A stretch of DNA of 64,000 nt from G963662985 sp963662985 (GTDB taxonomy: Bacteria > Chloroflexota > Anaerolineae > Anaerolineales > UBA11579). Both the position numbers and the translations under genes were made by a program. The notes under the pieces were generated by a model. That model was not told the DNA's origin. It did no database searches and saw only the letters and a program-made list of their open reading frames with translations. Location: contig OY760067.1 in NCBI GenBank assembly GCA_963662985.1, forward strand, positions 1,116,001 through 1,180,000, written 5' to 3'. Positions 43,506-52,886 of this stretch are shown piece after piece. How positions within the stretch are numbered: the stretch's first letter is position 1; every line of letters begins with the position of its first letter.

Positions 43506-44333
43506 TCAAGTCTTCTCGACTTGTAAGAAATCTAATTCAACTGGGGTGTCACGTCCAAAGAAATTCACCATCACACGAACTTTTGCTCGTTCCATGTCAA
43601 TGTCTTCAACAGTACCACGGAATTCATTGAATGGTCCGTCTGTAATTCGAACACGTTCTCCCTTGCGGAAAGATACTTTGATCCGCGGAGCATCTGCTTC
43701 CATTCTTCGAATAATTGCACTTACTTCTTCGGGGCGCAATGGAGTAGGTTCATTACCCATCCCCACAAAGCTAGTAACCCCAGGGGTATTTCTCACGACA
43801 AACCATGATTCGTCTGTCATGATCATATTTACTAATATATATCCAGGGAACACACGGCGTTCAATAGAACGTCGTTTGCCATCTTTCACTTCAATTTCTT
43901 CTTCGGTAGGCACAACAATATCAAAAATAAAACCTTTCATGCCCATCGAATCAATACGTTGTTCAAGGTTATGTCGAACTTTATTCTCATAACCAGAATA
44001 ACAATGGACTACAAACCAAGCACGTCCATCATCAGGCTCGTCACTAAAAACCTCTGATTCTTCAACAACTTCTTCTTCAACTTCGGTAGTTTCATCTTCG
44101 CTCAGCTGAGCATCAAAACCAGACAAAAGGTCTTCATCGTTTGCTTGAGAGGCTTCCTTTGCCCAATCAGGAAGAATAGATTCTTCCTTTTCGACAGAAA
44201 TTTCAGCTGCAAATGCGTCAACCTGTGCCCGCAACTCTTCTTCGAGATTTGCAGAATCAGAAATAAACCCATTCTCATCAGAATATTCTGATTCAGGATT
44301 CAATTGACTCATCTTTTTTTCTTCGTCACTCAT
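43506..44333 (-). CDS. nusG: Transcription factor NusG with acidic N-terminal extension
   Basis: This is a 275-residue protein. The core from about residue 102 has AWFVVHCYSGYENKVRHNL, FPGYILVNMIMTDESW and the KOW segment FRKGERVRITDGPFNEFRGTV. About 100 residues ahead of the core are acidic and unlike NusG (many Glu, Asp and Ser, e.g. LSEDETTEVEEEVVEESEVF). The start is set at the ATG rather than an upstream TTG; a later ATG at codon 8 is also possible. No strong ribosome site is seen. Confidence 0.9.
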   Translation of the reverse strand: MSDEEKKMSQLNPESEYSDENGFISDSANLEEELRAQVDAFAAEISVEKEESILPDWAKEASQANDEDLLSGFDAQLSEDETTEVEEEVVEESEVFSDEPDDGRAWFVVHCYSGYENKVRHNLEQRIDSMGMKGFIFDIVVPTEEEIEVKDGKRRSIERRVFPGYILVNMIMTDESWFVVRNTPGVTSFVGMGNEPTPLRPEEVSAIIRRMEADAPRIKVSFRKGERVRITDGPFNEFRGTVEDIDMERAKVRVMVNFFGRDTPVELDFLQVEKT

Positions 44334-44379
44334 AGCTTCACACAAACCTTTGTGAACTTATTAGGTTAAACTAGCCTTC

Positions 44380-44604
44380 TTATAAGGTAAGCAACCACTT
44401 AAACAAATTAAAATATAACCAATCTAAAGAACCAAGAAAAGCACTCATCACAACCAAAACGATTAAAACAATTTTAGTCAAATTTAGTGTTTCGCTTCTT
44501 GTTGGCCATGAAACTTTTCGCAATTCACCAGAAGTCTCGCGAAACCATTTTGCGATTCCATTTGACGACTTTTTCTTATCACGTGAAGATTCTTTTTTAG
44601 CCAC
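44380..44604 (-). CDS. secE: Preprotein translocase subunit SecE
   Basis: A 74-residue protein with one membrane helix. WFRETSGELRKVSWPTRSETLNLTKIV is the SecE signature. The start is GTG right after AAGGAGG; the longer ATG frame would place the ribosome site inside the gene. Sits next to nusG as in most bacteria. Confidence 0.92.
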   Translation of the reverse strand: MAKKESSRDKKKSSNGIAKWFRETSGELRKVSWPTRSETLNLTKIVLIVLVVMSAFLGSLDWLYFNLFKWLLTL

Positions 44605-44646
44605 GTGAGCCTCCTTGTTTTTCAAATTAGTATTTTATGTCCAAAA

Positions 44647-44668
44647 CGCCGCATATAAAAAAGCGGCG
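44647..44668 (-). terminator. Possible weak terminator or processing hairpin after tRNA-Trp
   Basis: CGCCGC / GCGGCG stem with an A/T-rich loop, then TTTT on the minus strand. Only four T follow and secE starts about 45 bases on, so it may attenuate rather than end transcription. Confidence 0.5.
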
Positions 44669-44680
44669 CCATTTTGAAGG

Positions 44681-44754
44681 CAGGCGAGGCAGGAATTGAA
44701 CCCACAACCTACGGTTTTGGAGACCGTTGCTCTGCCTAATTGAGCTACTCGCCT
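44681..44754 (-). tRNA. trnW: tRNA-Trp (CCA anticodon)
   Basis: Minus strand: acceptor AGGCGAG / CTCGCCT, D-arm TAGCTCAATTAGGCAGAGCA, anticodon loop CTCCAAA (CCA), T-arm GTGGGTTCAATTCCTGC. The 3' CCA is not encoded. It lies between rpmG and secE. Confidence 0.93.
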
Positions 44755-44839
44755 GTGTAAGGGTGCCTAATTTAGCATCCCTAACCGATTTTCAAATATC
44801 CTGAAAAATAATTATACCTTATTTTTCTAAAGGAATTTG

Positions 44840-45007
44840 TTATTTTGTTTCACGGTGCAATTGATGTGATCGGCATCGTTTGCAATATTTTTTCAATTCA
44901 ATACGTCCTGGATCATTGCGTTTGCTTTTTTCAGTCATATAATTGCGTTCTTTGCAATTTGTACATTCCATTGTAGCAATGATGCGGATACCTTTTTTTC
45001 CTGCCAT
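44840..45007 (-). CDS. rpmG: 50S ribosomal protein L33
   Basis: A 55-residue protein: MAGKKGIRIIATMECTNC, then KERNYMTEKSKRNDP and CKRC, with the two CxxC pairs of the zinc-binding form. It lies between tuf and tRNA-Trp. Confidence 0.93.
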   Translation of the reverse strand: MAGKKGIRIIATMECTNCKERNYMTEKSKRNDPGRIELKKYCKRCRSHQLHRETK

Positions 45008-45018
45008 ATCTTTAAATC

Positions 45019-45047
45019 GTGAAGGTGGTTTTTGGAGCCACCTTCAC
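45019..45047 (-). other. Hairpin between tuf and rpmG
   Basis: A perfect 10-bp stem (GTGAAGGTGG / CCACCTTCAC) with a 9-base loop but no T run afterwards on the minus strand. It may be a processing or mRNA-stability element that lets tuf be expressed more than the distal genes. Confidence 0.6.
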
Positions 45048-45085
45048 TCTCCTATCTTACTAATTTTGAATTCGACCAATCAGTC

Positions 45086-46288
45086 TTATTCAATAATCTT
45101 GGTGATAACGCCAGCGCCAACTGTCAAACCACCTTCGCGAATTGCGAATTTTGAACCAAGTTCAAGTGCCACGGGCACGATCAATTCAACTTCCAAGTTC
45201 ACATTGTCACCTGGCATAACCATTTCCACGCCTTCGGGCAATGCAATATTCCCTGTCACATCCATTGTACGAATGTAGAATTGTGGGCGATAGCCATTGA
45301 AGAATGCTTTGTGACGGCCACCTTCGTCTTTTCTCAACACATAAACTTCACTCATAAAGCGAGTATGTGGAGTAATTGATTTTGGTTTTGCCAACACCAT
45401 CCCACGTTCCACTTGGTCTCGGTTGATACCGCGCAACAACAAACCAGCATTGTCACCAGCCATACCACTGTCCAATTGTTTATGGAACATTTCAACACCA
45501 GTCACGGTAGAGGTCATCACTTCGTCTTGCAACCCAACGATTTCAATCGGGTCACCAACCTTCACCACACCACGTTCAATACGACCTGTCACCACTGTCC
45601 CACGACCTTTAATCGAGAAAACATCTTCCACTGGCATCATAAAGGGTTTGTCAGTGTCACGTTCTGGTTCAGGAATATATTCGTCAATTACGTTCAACAA
45701 TTCGCGAATGCTTGCATATTCAGGTGCATCGGGATCGGTGCTTTCACTTTGCAAGGCTGCCAATGCAGAACCGCGCACGATTGGAGTATCATCACCGGGG
45801 AAGTCATATTCGTCCAACAATTCGCGCAATTCCATTTCCACCAATTCCAAAAGTTCTTCGTCGTCCATCATGTCAACTTTGTTCAAGTAGATCACAATGC
45901 TAGGAACTTCCACCTGGCGGGCTAACAACACGTGTTCTCGTGTTTGTGGCATTGGGCCATCGGGAGCTGCCACTACCAAAATTGCACCATCTACTTGTGC
46001 TGCACCAGTGATCATGTTCTTGATATAGTCACGGTGACCTGGCATGTCTACATGTGCGTAGTGACGTTTTTCGGTTTGATATTCCACATGGGAAATATTG
46101 ATTGTAATACCACGTTCGCGTTCTTCTGGTGCGTTATCAATGGTATCAAATTCACGAAAGTCTGCATCACCCATGATGGCTGCAACTTTTGTAATTGCTG
46201 CGGTCAATGTGGTCTTACCATGGTCAATATGTCCCATTGTTCCTACATTGAGGTGTGGCTTCGTTCGTTCAAATTTTTCTTTTGCCAT
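45086..46288 (-). CDS. tuf: Elongation factor Tu
   Basis: A 400-residue GTPase with GTMGHIDHGKTTLTAAIT (P-loop), DMPGHRDYIKNM, LNKVDM and the domain 2-3 sequence ending EGGLTVGAGVITKIIE. It is full-length and normal for the family. AAGGAG precedes ATG. It sits behind tRNA genes, as tufB does in E. coli. Confidence 0.97.
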   Translation of the reverse strand: MAKEKFERTKPHLNVGTMGHIDHGKTTLTAAITKVAAIMGDADFREFDTIDNAPEERERGITINISHVEYQTEKRHYAHVDMPGHRDYIKNMITGAAQVDGAILVVAAPDGPMPQTREHVLLARQVEVPSIVIYLNKVDMMDDEELLELVEMELRELLDEYDFPGDDTPIVRGSALAALQSESTDPDAPEYASIRELLNVIDEYIPEPERDTDKPFMMPVEDVFSIKGRGTVVTGRIERGVVKVGDPIEIVGLQDEVMTSTVTGVEMFHKQLDSGMAGDNAGLLLRGINRDQVERGMVLAKPKSITPHTRFMSEVYVLRKDEGGRHKAFFNGYRPQFYIRTMDVTGNIALPEGVEMVMPGDNVNLEVELIVPVALELGSKFAIREGGLTVGAGVITKIIE

Positions 46289-46337
46289 TTTTGTTTCTCC
46301 TTAATAACTAAAACATAATAACATGTTTCACGCTGAG

Positions 46338-46410
<73 letters not shown>

Positions 46411-46503
46411 TTATTGCGACGAATTTACTAAATTATAACCTTATTTAAGGCACAAGACTACACACCGAGCAAATTTTCACTCTCTCGGATAGTAGTCAAT
46501 AAG

Positions 46504-46586
46504 TGGGTAGAGAAGGATTCGAACCTCCGAAGTCGTACGACAGCTGATTTACAGTCAGCCCCCTTTGGCCACTTGGGTATCTACCC
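46504..46586 (-). tRNA. trnY: tRNA-Tyr (GUA anticodon)
   Basis: Minus strand: acceptor GGGTAGA / TCTACCC, anticodon loop CTGTAAA (GTA), a long variable arm (GCTGTCGTACGACTTC region) as expected of bacterial tRNA-Tyr, and T-arm GGAGGTTCGAATCCTTC. Confidence 0.92.
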
Positions 46587-46649
46587 TTGAGTGTTTAGAA
46601 CTCAGGACCAAAACCATCTTCATAGTTCTGGTCGTCAATCCTCAACACA

Positions 46650-46722
46650 AGCCGACGATGGGAGTCGAACCCATGACATCCCGCTTACAAGGCGGGTGCT
46701 CTGCCAACTGAGCTACGTCGGC
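46650..46722 (-). tRNA. trnT: tRNA-Thr (UGU anticodon)
   Basis: Minus strand: acceptor GCCGACG / CGTCGGC, D-arm TAGCTCAGTTGGCAGAGCA, anticodon loop CTTGTAA (TGT), T-arm ATGGGTTCGACTCCCAT. First RNA gene after the operon promoter. Confidence 0.93.
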
Positions 46723-46757
46723 GCTTGTAAAGTGTTTACTTTATCAAAGCGCTTGGG

Positions 46758-46786
46758 ATTATACCAAAATGAGTCATCTTATACAA
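46758..46786 (-). promoter_or_regulatory. Promoter of the tRNA-tuf-ribosomal operon
   Basis: Minus strand: TTGTAT, 17-base spacer ending TTGG, then TATAAT. The expected start is about 30 bases before the first tRNA. It is the only strong promoter seen for the block down to rplL. Confidence 0.8.
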
Positions 46787-46833
46787 GGATTTTAAAAAAA
46801 ATAAGCAGTTTTTCTGAATTTTTTAACTTTCAG

Positions 46834-48426
46834 TTATTCGTTTTCCACCCTCAAAGGGATTTTCATAACAAAAACCGCCCCCTTACCTTTATTATCTTCT
46901 ACATAAATTTTACCCTTATGAGCTTCTACTGCCAAACGACAAAATGTTAACCCCAAACCTGCACCTGATTTTGAATTATTTGAAACTTGCGCAAAACGTT
47001 CAAAAACTCGTTGTTTTTGATCATCAATGATTCCTGGACCTTGATCAGCAACTCGTAACTCAATATTATTATCGTCATCAAATTTCAAAGCTAATATAAT
47101 TTCATCACCGTCTGTTGAAAATTTCAAAGCATTATCTAATAAGTTCAATATCACACGTTGAATCATATTACGATCTGCCTCCACAATGAAAGGTCTTCCA
47201 GAAAAATCTGTTCGTATACCAACTTTCATAAAATCAGCTCTTGTTTTTTGTTCAAGAATCAATTCATCAATCACATCACTTAATTCAAATTTCTCAAAAA
47301 ACAATTGCATATTACCAGACTCAAGCTTAGAAATATCCAATAAAGATTCCACTAAATTGATCACTCGTTGCACGTTTCTTTGCGCAATTTCAAATGCCTG
47401 ATCATAAATAGGGTTTTCAAATCCTTCTGGTAAAACTTCATTCATCAACAAAATAGCACTAATTACAGCACTCATTGGGGAGCGCAAATCATGCACAATG
47501 GTTGAAGAGATTAAATTCCTAGTTTCTTGCATTGAAACTTGGTCAGAAATATCATTTACAACAAAAGAAATTCCTACTATTTCATCCAAAAAATTCACAC
47601 TTGCTAAATCTCTTTGATAAAAAGAATCTTTAACTCGATAAGAATTTTTGTGATCACTAACCTCAATTTGATTAGCTGCTTTTTCAAGCCAATTCTGTAC
47701 ATCACTAACATCACAAGCTAACAATTCAAATACATGCGCTTGTAAATCTGTGAACAAAATCTCATCTTCTTCATTTATTCCTGTCATATTTCGAAAAGCA
47801 CTATTCGTAATTGAAACATAACCAGAAAACTCCATAAACATAACGCCACCGCTTACAGAATCTAATACAGTCTCAATTTGTTGTTTGCTATATAAGCGCT
47901 CCAAGTATTCTGCATTTGTAGTAACTAATTTTGAAATTTCCAAACGAGAAGAAACTTTTGCCGCTACTAATGAAAATAAAATTTCATCAATTTCATCAAA
48001 TGCAAATTTCTCTTCATATGAAAAAACAGATAAGCAGCCAATTGCCTTGTTTTGAACAATTAATGGGACTCCCATCCATGCACTTAACGGATTATCCGAG
48101 CGCTCAAACCCTTCTTGAGAAAGAAAATCACCTGCATCTTGAGTTAAAAAAATAGATTTTCCTTCCAAGATCACCTTATCTGTCAAACGATTTTCAAGAA
48201 CACGATTTTCCCAATAAACAACTTGCTGATTTGTCACAGCCAATGGATAATGCAACACTTCACCATTTAAAATTGCAACATAAAAATTCTTTACCCCCAA
48301 AAATTCACATAAAACATTTTTTATTAAAATATAAAATTCTGCCAAGTTTGCTGTCGCAAATGATCTATCATCTAAAGACAGAAGCAAATCAAAAGCAACT
48401 CTCCCCTTATTTTCCTTCATTTTCAT
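46834..48426 (-). CDS. Soluble sensor histidine kinase (GAF-PAS)
   Basis: This 530-residue protein has no membrane helix. A GAF-like domain (about 20-165, MGVPLIVQNKAIGCLSVF), a PAS-like domain (about 180-290, GGVMFMEFSGYVSITNSAF), HisKA with phospho-His in IVHDLRSPMSAV (about His312), and HATPase with NLLDNALKFS, VADQGPGI and GAGLGLTFCR. It probably senses a cytoplasmic signal. No response regulator gene is adjacent, so it is an orphan kinase here. Start at ATG after AAGGA. Confidence 0.87.
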   Translation of the reverse strand: MKMKENKGRVAFDLLLSLDDRSFATANLAEFYILIKNVLCEFLGVKNFYVAILNGEVLHYPLAVTNQQVVYWENRVLENRLTDKVILEGKSIFLTQDAGDFLSQEGFERSDNPLSAWMGVPLIVQNKAIGCLSVFSYEEKFAFDEIDEILFSLVAAKVSSRLEISKLVTTNAEYLERLYSKQQIETVLDSVSGGVMFMEFSGYVSITNSAFRNMTGINEEDEILFTDLQAHVFELLACDVSDVQNWLEKAANQIEVSDHKNSYRVKDSFYQRDLASVNFLDEIVGISFVVNDISDQVSMQETRNLISSTIVHDLRSPMSAVISAILLMNEVLPEGFENPIYDQAFEIAQRNVQRVINLVESLLDISKLESGNMQLFFEKFELSDVIDELILEQKTRADFMKVGIRTDFSGRPFIVEADRNMIQRVILNLLDNALKFSTDGDEIILALKFDDDNNIELRVADQGPGIIDDQKQRVFERFAQVSNNSKSGAGLGLTFCRLAVEAHKGKIYVEDNKGKGAVFVMKIPLRVENE

Positions 48427-48447
48427 CAAAATCCTTGAACAATGTGT

Positions 48448-50214
48448 TTATTCTTCGGTTACTACCGTGGCAGTTCTAGTAGCAAATGGTGTTGAAGTTG
48501 GCACCATTGTACTTGTTGGTTTATATTTTGGATAACGTTCTACTAAATCTTCATATATATTTTCTGGCAATTCATCAGACGAATATCTGCCTAATTCATC
48601 CCAATAACGTTCTGCTTCATCTTTCAAGTCAAAATTTTCACAAAACAGTGCAAATTCATAAAGAACTTGAATACGTTGATGATCTGTCATCTCTTGCTTT
48701 AAAGCACTTACATATGAACGAAATCCATTAGTCGATTGCCCTGCTTCCTCGTACCCTCTAGCTAAATAATAATGAGCTTCATAAGAATATGGATTTAATG
48801 CAGCTCCAGAGCTCAAAGCAGGCAAAGCTTTTTCCAAATCACCTTCATCAAGATATGCACGCCCCAAATATGTAAATGCATAATTTCGCACCCCCTTTAC
48901 ATCAGTCAACCCTTCAAAAAGATCAATTGCTTTATCATAATCACCCATTGTCAAATATGCCAAGCCTAAATTTAATTCACCAAACAAATCTTCTGGATTA
49001 GCTTTCATATATTCTTGGTAAAGAACCAAAGCCTCATTTCCTTCACCTAAAGCTAAATATATTTGAGCTAACAAGGGACTTTCTTGATTCATTCGATAAA
49101 AATAATCTTTTGCAAGTAACGCTTGAGCCAAAGCTTTTTCAAAATCACTCTGATCATAATATACTTGCGCCCGTTTCAAATATACATATCCATTTTCAGA
49201 AGATAAAGATTCTGCCTCATCTAACTCTACTAACGCTTTCTCAAACAATCCCATTTTCGTAAAATAATCAGCTCGCAATAAATAAACATCCACAAAATCC
49301 GGAGCATATTTCAATGCTTTATCTAAATTTTCTTTACTACTCTCAACAGAATATAACTCCATTTCCATCCGAGCTATCCCTAAATACCCTGGGCCAAATT
49401 GAAAATCTTCTTTAACAGATAAACCATAATTTGAATATGCTTTTCTATAATCCCCACTCATTTCATAAGCTTCGCCTATATGATAATAAATATCCGCCTT
49501 TTCTTCCTCTGTCTTGGTTAAAATATTCAAATAGTAAATTGCTTCTTCCCATTCACCATCTCGTATAGAATTCATTGCCAATCTATAATAGTCACCAGCA
49601 TGTTGAGTAGAAACATATTCAGGAGTTGCTGTATAGTGTACACCTGGTGTTGCTGTCGCGGCAGCTTTAGTAGGTACTATAGTTTCAGAAATTAAAGTTG
49701 CAGTGTTCTCAACTAGTGAAAAAACCTCCCCTACTGTAGCGGTTGGATAAACATAAACTGTAGGGGCAAATGGTCGAAAGATTAATAAGCCTAAAACAGT
49801 AACAAACCCTATTGATGCTGCCGCAATTCGAATGTTTTTCTGTTTCTTTATTTCTTCGGGTGTTTTTTCCTTATTTTTATCTTCATTTGCAGATAAAGAA
49901 TAAAAATCAGCAGAAAATACTCTTGAAACAGAAGGCTTTTTCCATTCAATTTGAGAAAATGCATCTATCTCATCAACTTCTCCCAATAACCTTAACCCCT
50001 TTTTGGCTTCAATATTTTCTGGATCTAATCGCAATACGTTTTGTAAACAAGAGGTTTTCTCTTCTTTCGTTTCCATCACAGCACTTAAATAAAGCCAAAA
50101 TATTGGATTCTTTTGATCTCCCCGCACCAATTTCATTAAAATATCTTTTGCTGTAGTATGATCTCCATTAAGCAATGCTTCCTGTACTTCATTCAATAAT
50201 GAATTATCAACCAT
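48448..50214 (-). CDS. TPR-repeat membrane protein
   Basis: This is a 588-residue protein. The cytoplasmic N-terminus (residues 1-80) has TPR-like helices, one membrane helix lies at about 129-148, then a Thr/Pro linker and about nine extracytoplasmic TPRs (for example ADIYYHIGEAYEMSGDYRKAY, AFTYLGRAYLDEGDLEKALP). It ends in a Thr/Pro-rich tail. It may act as a scaffold in the envelope. It is 21 bases from the histidine kinase start and probably cotranscribed, which suggests a functional link. Confidence 0.82.
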   Translation of the reverse strand: MVDNSLLNEVQEALLNGDHTTAKDILMKLVRGDQKNPIFWLYLSAVMETKEEKTSCLQNVLRLDPENIEAKKGLRLLGEVDEIDAFSQIEWKKPSVSRVFSADFYSLSANEDKNKEKTPEEIKKQKNIRIAAASIGFVTVLGLLIFRPFAPTVYVYPTATVGEVFSLVENTATLISETIVPTKAAATATPGVHYTATPEYVSTQHAGDYYRLAMNSIRDGEWEEAIYYLNILTKTEEEKADIYYHIGEAYEMSGDYRKAYSNYGLSVKEDFQFGPGYLGIARMEMELYSVESSKENLDKALKYAPDFVDVYLLRADYFTKMGLFEKALVELDEAESLSSENGYVYLKRAQVYYDQSDFEKALAQALLAKDYFYRMNQESPLLAQIYLALGEGNEALVLYQEYMKANPEDLFGELNLGLAYLTMGDYDKAIDLFEGLTDVKGVRNYAFTYLGRAYLDEGDLEKALPALSSGAALNPYSYEAHYYLARGYEEAGQSTNGFRSYVSALKQEMTDHQRIQVLYEFALFCENFDLKDEAERYWDELGRYSSDELPENIYEDLVERYPKYKPTSTMVPTSTPFATRTATVVTEE

Positions 50215-50287
50215 TTGAATTCCTCAAACAAAAAAAGTCTCTTACTATTTACGTACTCTTATAATAAAATTTCTCTAAAAAAGCACT

Positions 50288-50319
50288 TAAGAAAGAATAA
50301 CCTTCTTAACTGGTATAAT
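50288..50319 (+). promoter_or_regulatory. LysM lipoprotein promoter with inverted repeat
   Basis: Extended -10 TGGTATAAT (50311-50319) with the start codon only six bases on. Just upstream is a perfect inverted repeat TTAAGAA-N9-TTCTTAA (50288-50310), located where the -35 region would be. An operator is plausible. Confidence 0.6.
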
Positions 50320-50325
50320 CATATC

Positions 50326-51279
50326 ATGCAAAAATTAAAAAATGTTTTATTTTTTTTCATTATAGCATTCATTTTTGTAAGTTTTACTTCATGCAAAACA
50401 AATAACTCTTCCTTATCTCAAGCAACAGAAGTAATTACTTTGCTCGCTTATCAAACACCAACCCCAATTCCAACGCCTAAACCAAATCCCACTGAATCTC
50501 AACCAACGCTTCCCCCTCTTCCTACTACTACACCATATCAATATACTATTCAAAGTGGTGATAACTTATCCAGCATAGCACTTCGTTTTGGAGTTACTTT
50601 AGATCAAATTTATCTTGCAAACCCAAATATTAGTCCCAATACTCTCTCTATAGGACAAATGATTTCAATACCAGATGCTACAAACAAAAATGATGGGGTA
50701 AATACACTTTCATCAGAAATGATAACTCTTGATCTTTCTGCTCCAATTTGTTATTCAACAACAACAAATTCCACATGGTGTTTTGTAAAGATCACAAACA
50801 ATACAACAACTATAGCTGAAAATATCTCTGTTACATTCTATATATTTGACAAAAATAACATTCTAATTAAAAACCATACTGCAACTCCCCCATCAAACAT
50901 TCTACCTTCACAAACAACAACTATTGCTAGTGTTTATTTCAAAAACTTACCTTCTTTTGATAACATTAATGCCACACTAACCTCAGCAATACCTTCCCAA
51001 AATATTGACCAGCGTTATATCACATCCAAATTTACACAATCTCAATTAATAATCTCAGAGAACAAATTGTCGGCAGACATTATTGGCACTCTTCAAAATG
51101 CTTCAACTCCCACATCATATTCATGGCTAATAATTATTGCTTATGATAAAGACAATAACCCTGTAGGATTCAAACACTGGGAAAGTTTAGACCTTCAATC
51201 AGAATACTCAATTAATTTAACTGTTTATTCACTAGGTAGCTCAATTGATAGAGTTGAATATCTTACCGAAACAAGATAA
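50326..51279 (+). CDS. LysM-domain lipoprotein
   Basis: This 317-residue protein has a lipobox VSFTSC (Cys23), a Thr/Pro spacer (TPTPIPTPKPNPTESQ), then one LysM (YTIQSGDNLSSIALRFGV, LANPNISPNTLSIGQMISIP) that binds peptidoglycan or other GlcNAc polymers. The C-terminal half is beta-rich and looks like a FxLYD-type domain. The start is the ATG right after TATAAT, so the message is probably leaderless; a longer upstream frame has no ribosome site and no signal peptide. Confidence 0.85.
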   Translation: MQKLKNVLFFFIIAFIFVSFTSCKTNNSSLSQATEVITLLAYQTPTPIPTPKPNPTESQPTLPPLPTTTPYQYTIQSGDNLSSIALRFGVTLDQIYLANPNISPNTLSIGQMISIPDATNKNDGVNTLSSEMITLDLSAPICYSTTTNSTWCFVKITNNTTTIAENISVTFYIFDKNNILIKNHTATPPSNILPSQTTTIASVYFKNLPSFDNINATLTSAIPSQNIDQRYITSKFTQSQLIISENKLSADIIGTLQNASTPTSYSWLIIIAYDKDNNPVGFKHWESLDLQSEYSINLTVYSLGSSIDRVEYLTETR

Positions 51280-51282
51280 TGA

Positions 51283-52707
51283 TTATTCTGACCAGATCGT
51301 ATACTTTCCTTCTTTGCATAAGCTGCCATCTTTCAAACACACTTCATAACGGATACGACTTCCATTATCAGCATCAATTGGACCAACTTTAATTTCTGTT
51401 AATCCATCTGAATCTGTTAAAGGAAAAAATAATTCTTCCTGTTCTCCACTCGAAGGGTATATTATTAAAATCTTCAACTCCCATCCATCTAAAGAATCCA
51501 TTTTTTCATTTGTTAATTGAGCAAAAACTGTTTGTTCACTATTTCTACTAACCAAAGGAGAAGCCATCCATATAGTTAATTCCAATGTATTATCAATAAT
51601 AATCTCTTCAGGTGCTTCATAAATTTTTTCAAAATAATCCCGTCCTAATGCAAGCGGTATTACTGATTCTTCTTTAGTCGTTGGATCAACAAGTATTTCT
51701 AAACATAGATTATCAAAACATTGTCGATAGTGATACTCTTCTATTTTTTCAACACTTTGGATTGGTATACCAAAAGTTTCAAACCCACCATTATTCATTA
51801 AAAATTCGAAAACGCTATTAGGAATACTATAACCAAGATTGCCGTTTACACGATAAAAATAAGCTGCACTACTATCTTGCAACACCATTGGCTCAGATTT
51901 AGCATGACCTAACATTGTAGATATCGGCAACAACTTCACTTCATCTTCATTTCCCACAGTAGTGAATAAAACTGCATTTTCAAAAATGATCTGAACATTT
52001 CCATCACCTGCATCATAAATCCCCGTCAAAGCCTGCCCAACCATTTCTTTTCCTAAAGTAGCCACAGCGCTTGCAAAAGGTTCTGGAACCAAAATTGTCT
52101 CAATCGTTGATTCAATAGTAGGCTGACTTTCAAAATAACTCAAACTACACACTGATCCACAATCTATACGACCATAAGGTAACAAACCCACAAATAAACC
52201 ATCTTTTCCGTCTTTCGCATAAAAACCTAAATTTTCAAAATGCTGTTCAATTTGTTCCTTATCAGTATTATAGTTTGCATTCGATATCGGATATCCAACA
52301 ACATCAATGCCTCCCAATTTTGTATATAAACCTACAAAATCTTTATAAATTTCATATCCGTTTAAAAAAGTACCATCTAAAGATTCATATTCTGTATGAG
52401 GTGGTTCGTAATACCCTAATTGATTACCCAAATCAGCAAAATAAATACTTTTCCCATTTTGTGAAAATGGATCTGAAACCAACAAACCAGCAACCACATA
52501 TTGCATTTCCTGATCATTTTTTTTAAATATAGAACCTATTGCTTTTCCTAGCAATTCTTCACCACCATTATTTTGATAAAACTCGCGAAAAATTGGAGAA
52601 ATCTCAAATCCCATATCTTTTGCAGAATCATTAGTTCTACTACCACAGGCAGAAAAAATAAAGGAGAAAATCAATATAAATACAAATCTAATAGGTTTAA
52701 TTTTCAT
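51283..52707 (-). CDS. Lipoprotein with repeated NGG-x4-G-x-PI motifs
   Basis: This 474-residue lipoprotein has lipobox FIFSAC (Cys21). At least three repeats share the plan NNGGEELLGKAI, LGGIDVVGYPI and NNGGFETFGIPI, each followed by a segment with an Asn-rich strand (HFENLGFY, QCFDNLCLEI). They look like LGFP-type wall-binding repeats. The C-terminal 110 residues are a beta-sandwich-like region. Role unknown, but wall association is likely. It converges with the LysM gene with no terminator between. Confidence 0.7.
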   Translation of the reverse strand: MKIKPIRFVFILIFSFIFSACGSRTNDSAKDMGFEISPIFREFYQNNGGEELLGKAIGSIFKKNDQEMQYVVAGLLVSDPFSQNGKSIYFADLGNQLGYYEPPHTEYESLDGTFLNGYEIYKDFVGLYTKLGGIDVVGYPISNANYNTDKEQIEQHFENLGFYAKDGKDGLFVGLLPYGRIDCGSVCSLSYFESQPTIESTIETILVPEPFASAVATLGKEMVGQALTGIYDAGDGNVQIIFENAVLFTTVGNEDEVKLLPISTMLGHAKSEPMVLQDSSAAYFYRVNGNLGYSIPNSVFEFLMNNGGFETFGIPIQSVEKIEEYHYRQCFDNLCLEILVDPTTKEESVIPLALGRDYFEKIYEAPEEIIIDNTLELTIWMASPLVSRNSEQTVFAQLTNEKMDSLDGWELKILIIYPSSGEQEELFFPLTDSDGLTEIKVGPIDADNGSRIRYEVCLKDGSLCKEGKYTIWSE

Positions 52708-52886
52708 ATCTTCCCGAAACTCAACTTACAATAGTTCTATTAACAAAAAAGTATAGCAAAAAAAATGCATTCAAGAAAGTTTAAAAGTCTTTTCCTCAAT
52801 TATAGTATTTTTATTAATAAATTATATGCTCATTGCAAGACACCTTCCATTATGATTTAATAAATCAAAAAAGATTGGAGAATCTT

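Noticed and set aside
46411..46649. Possible tRNA-Gly in the tRNA-tuf cluster
   Set aside because: Some bacteria have one here, but no cloverleaf or T-arm consensus appears in the gaps between the tRNA genes.
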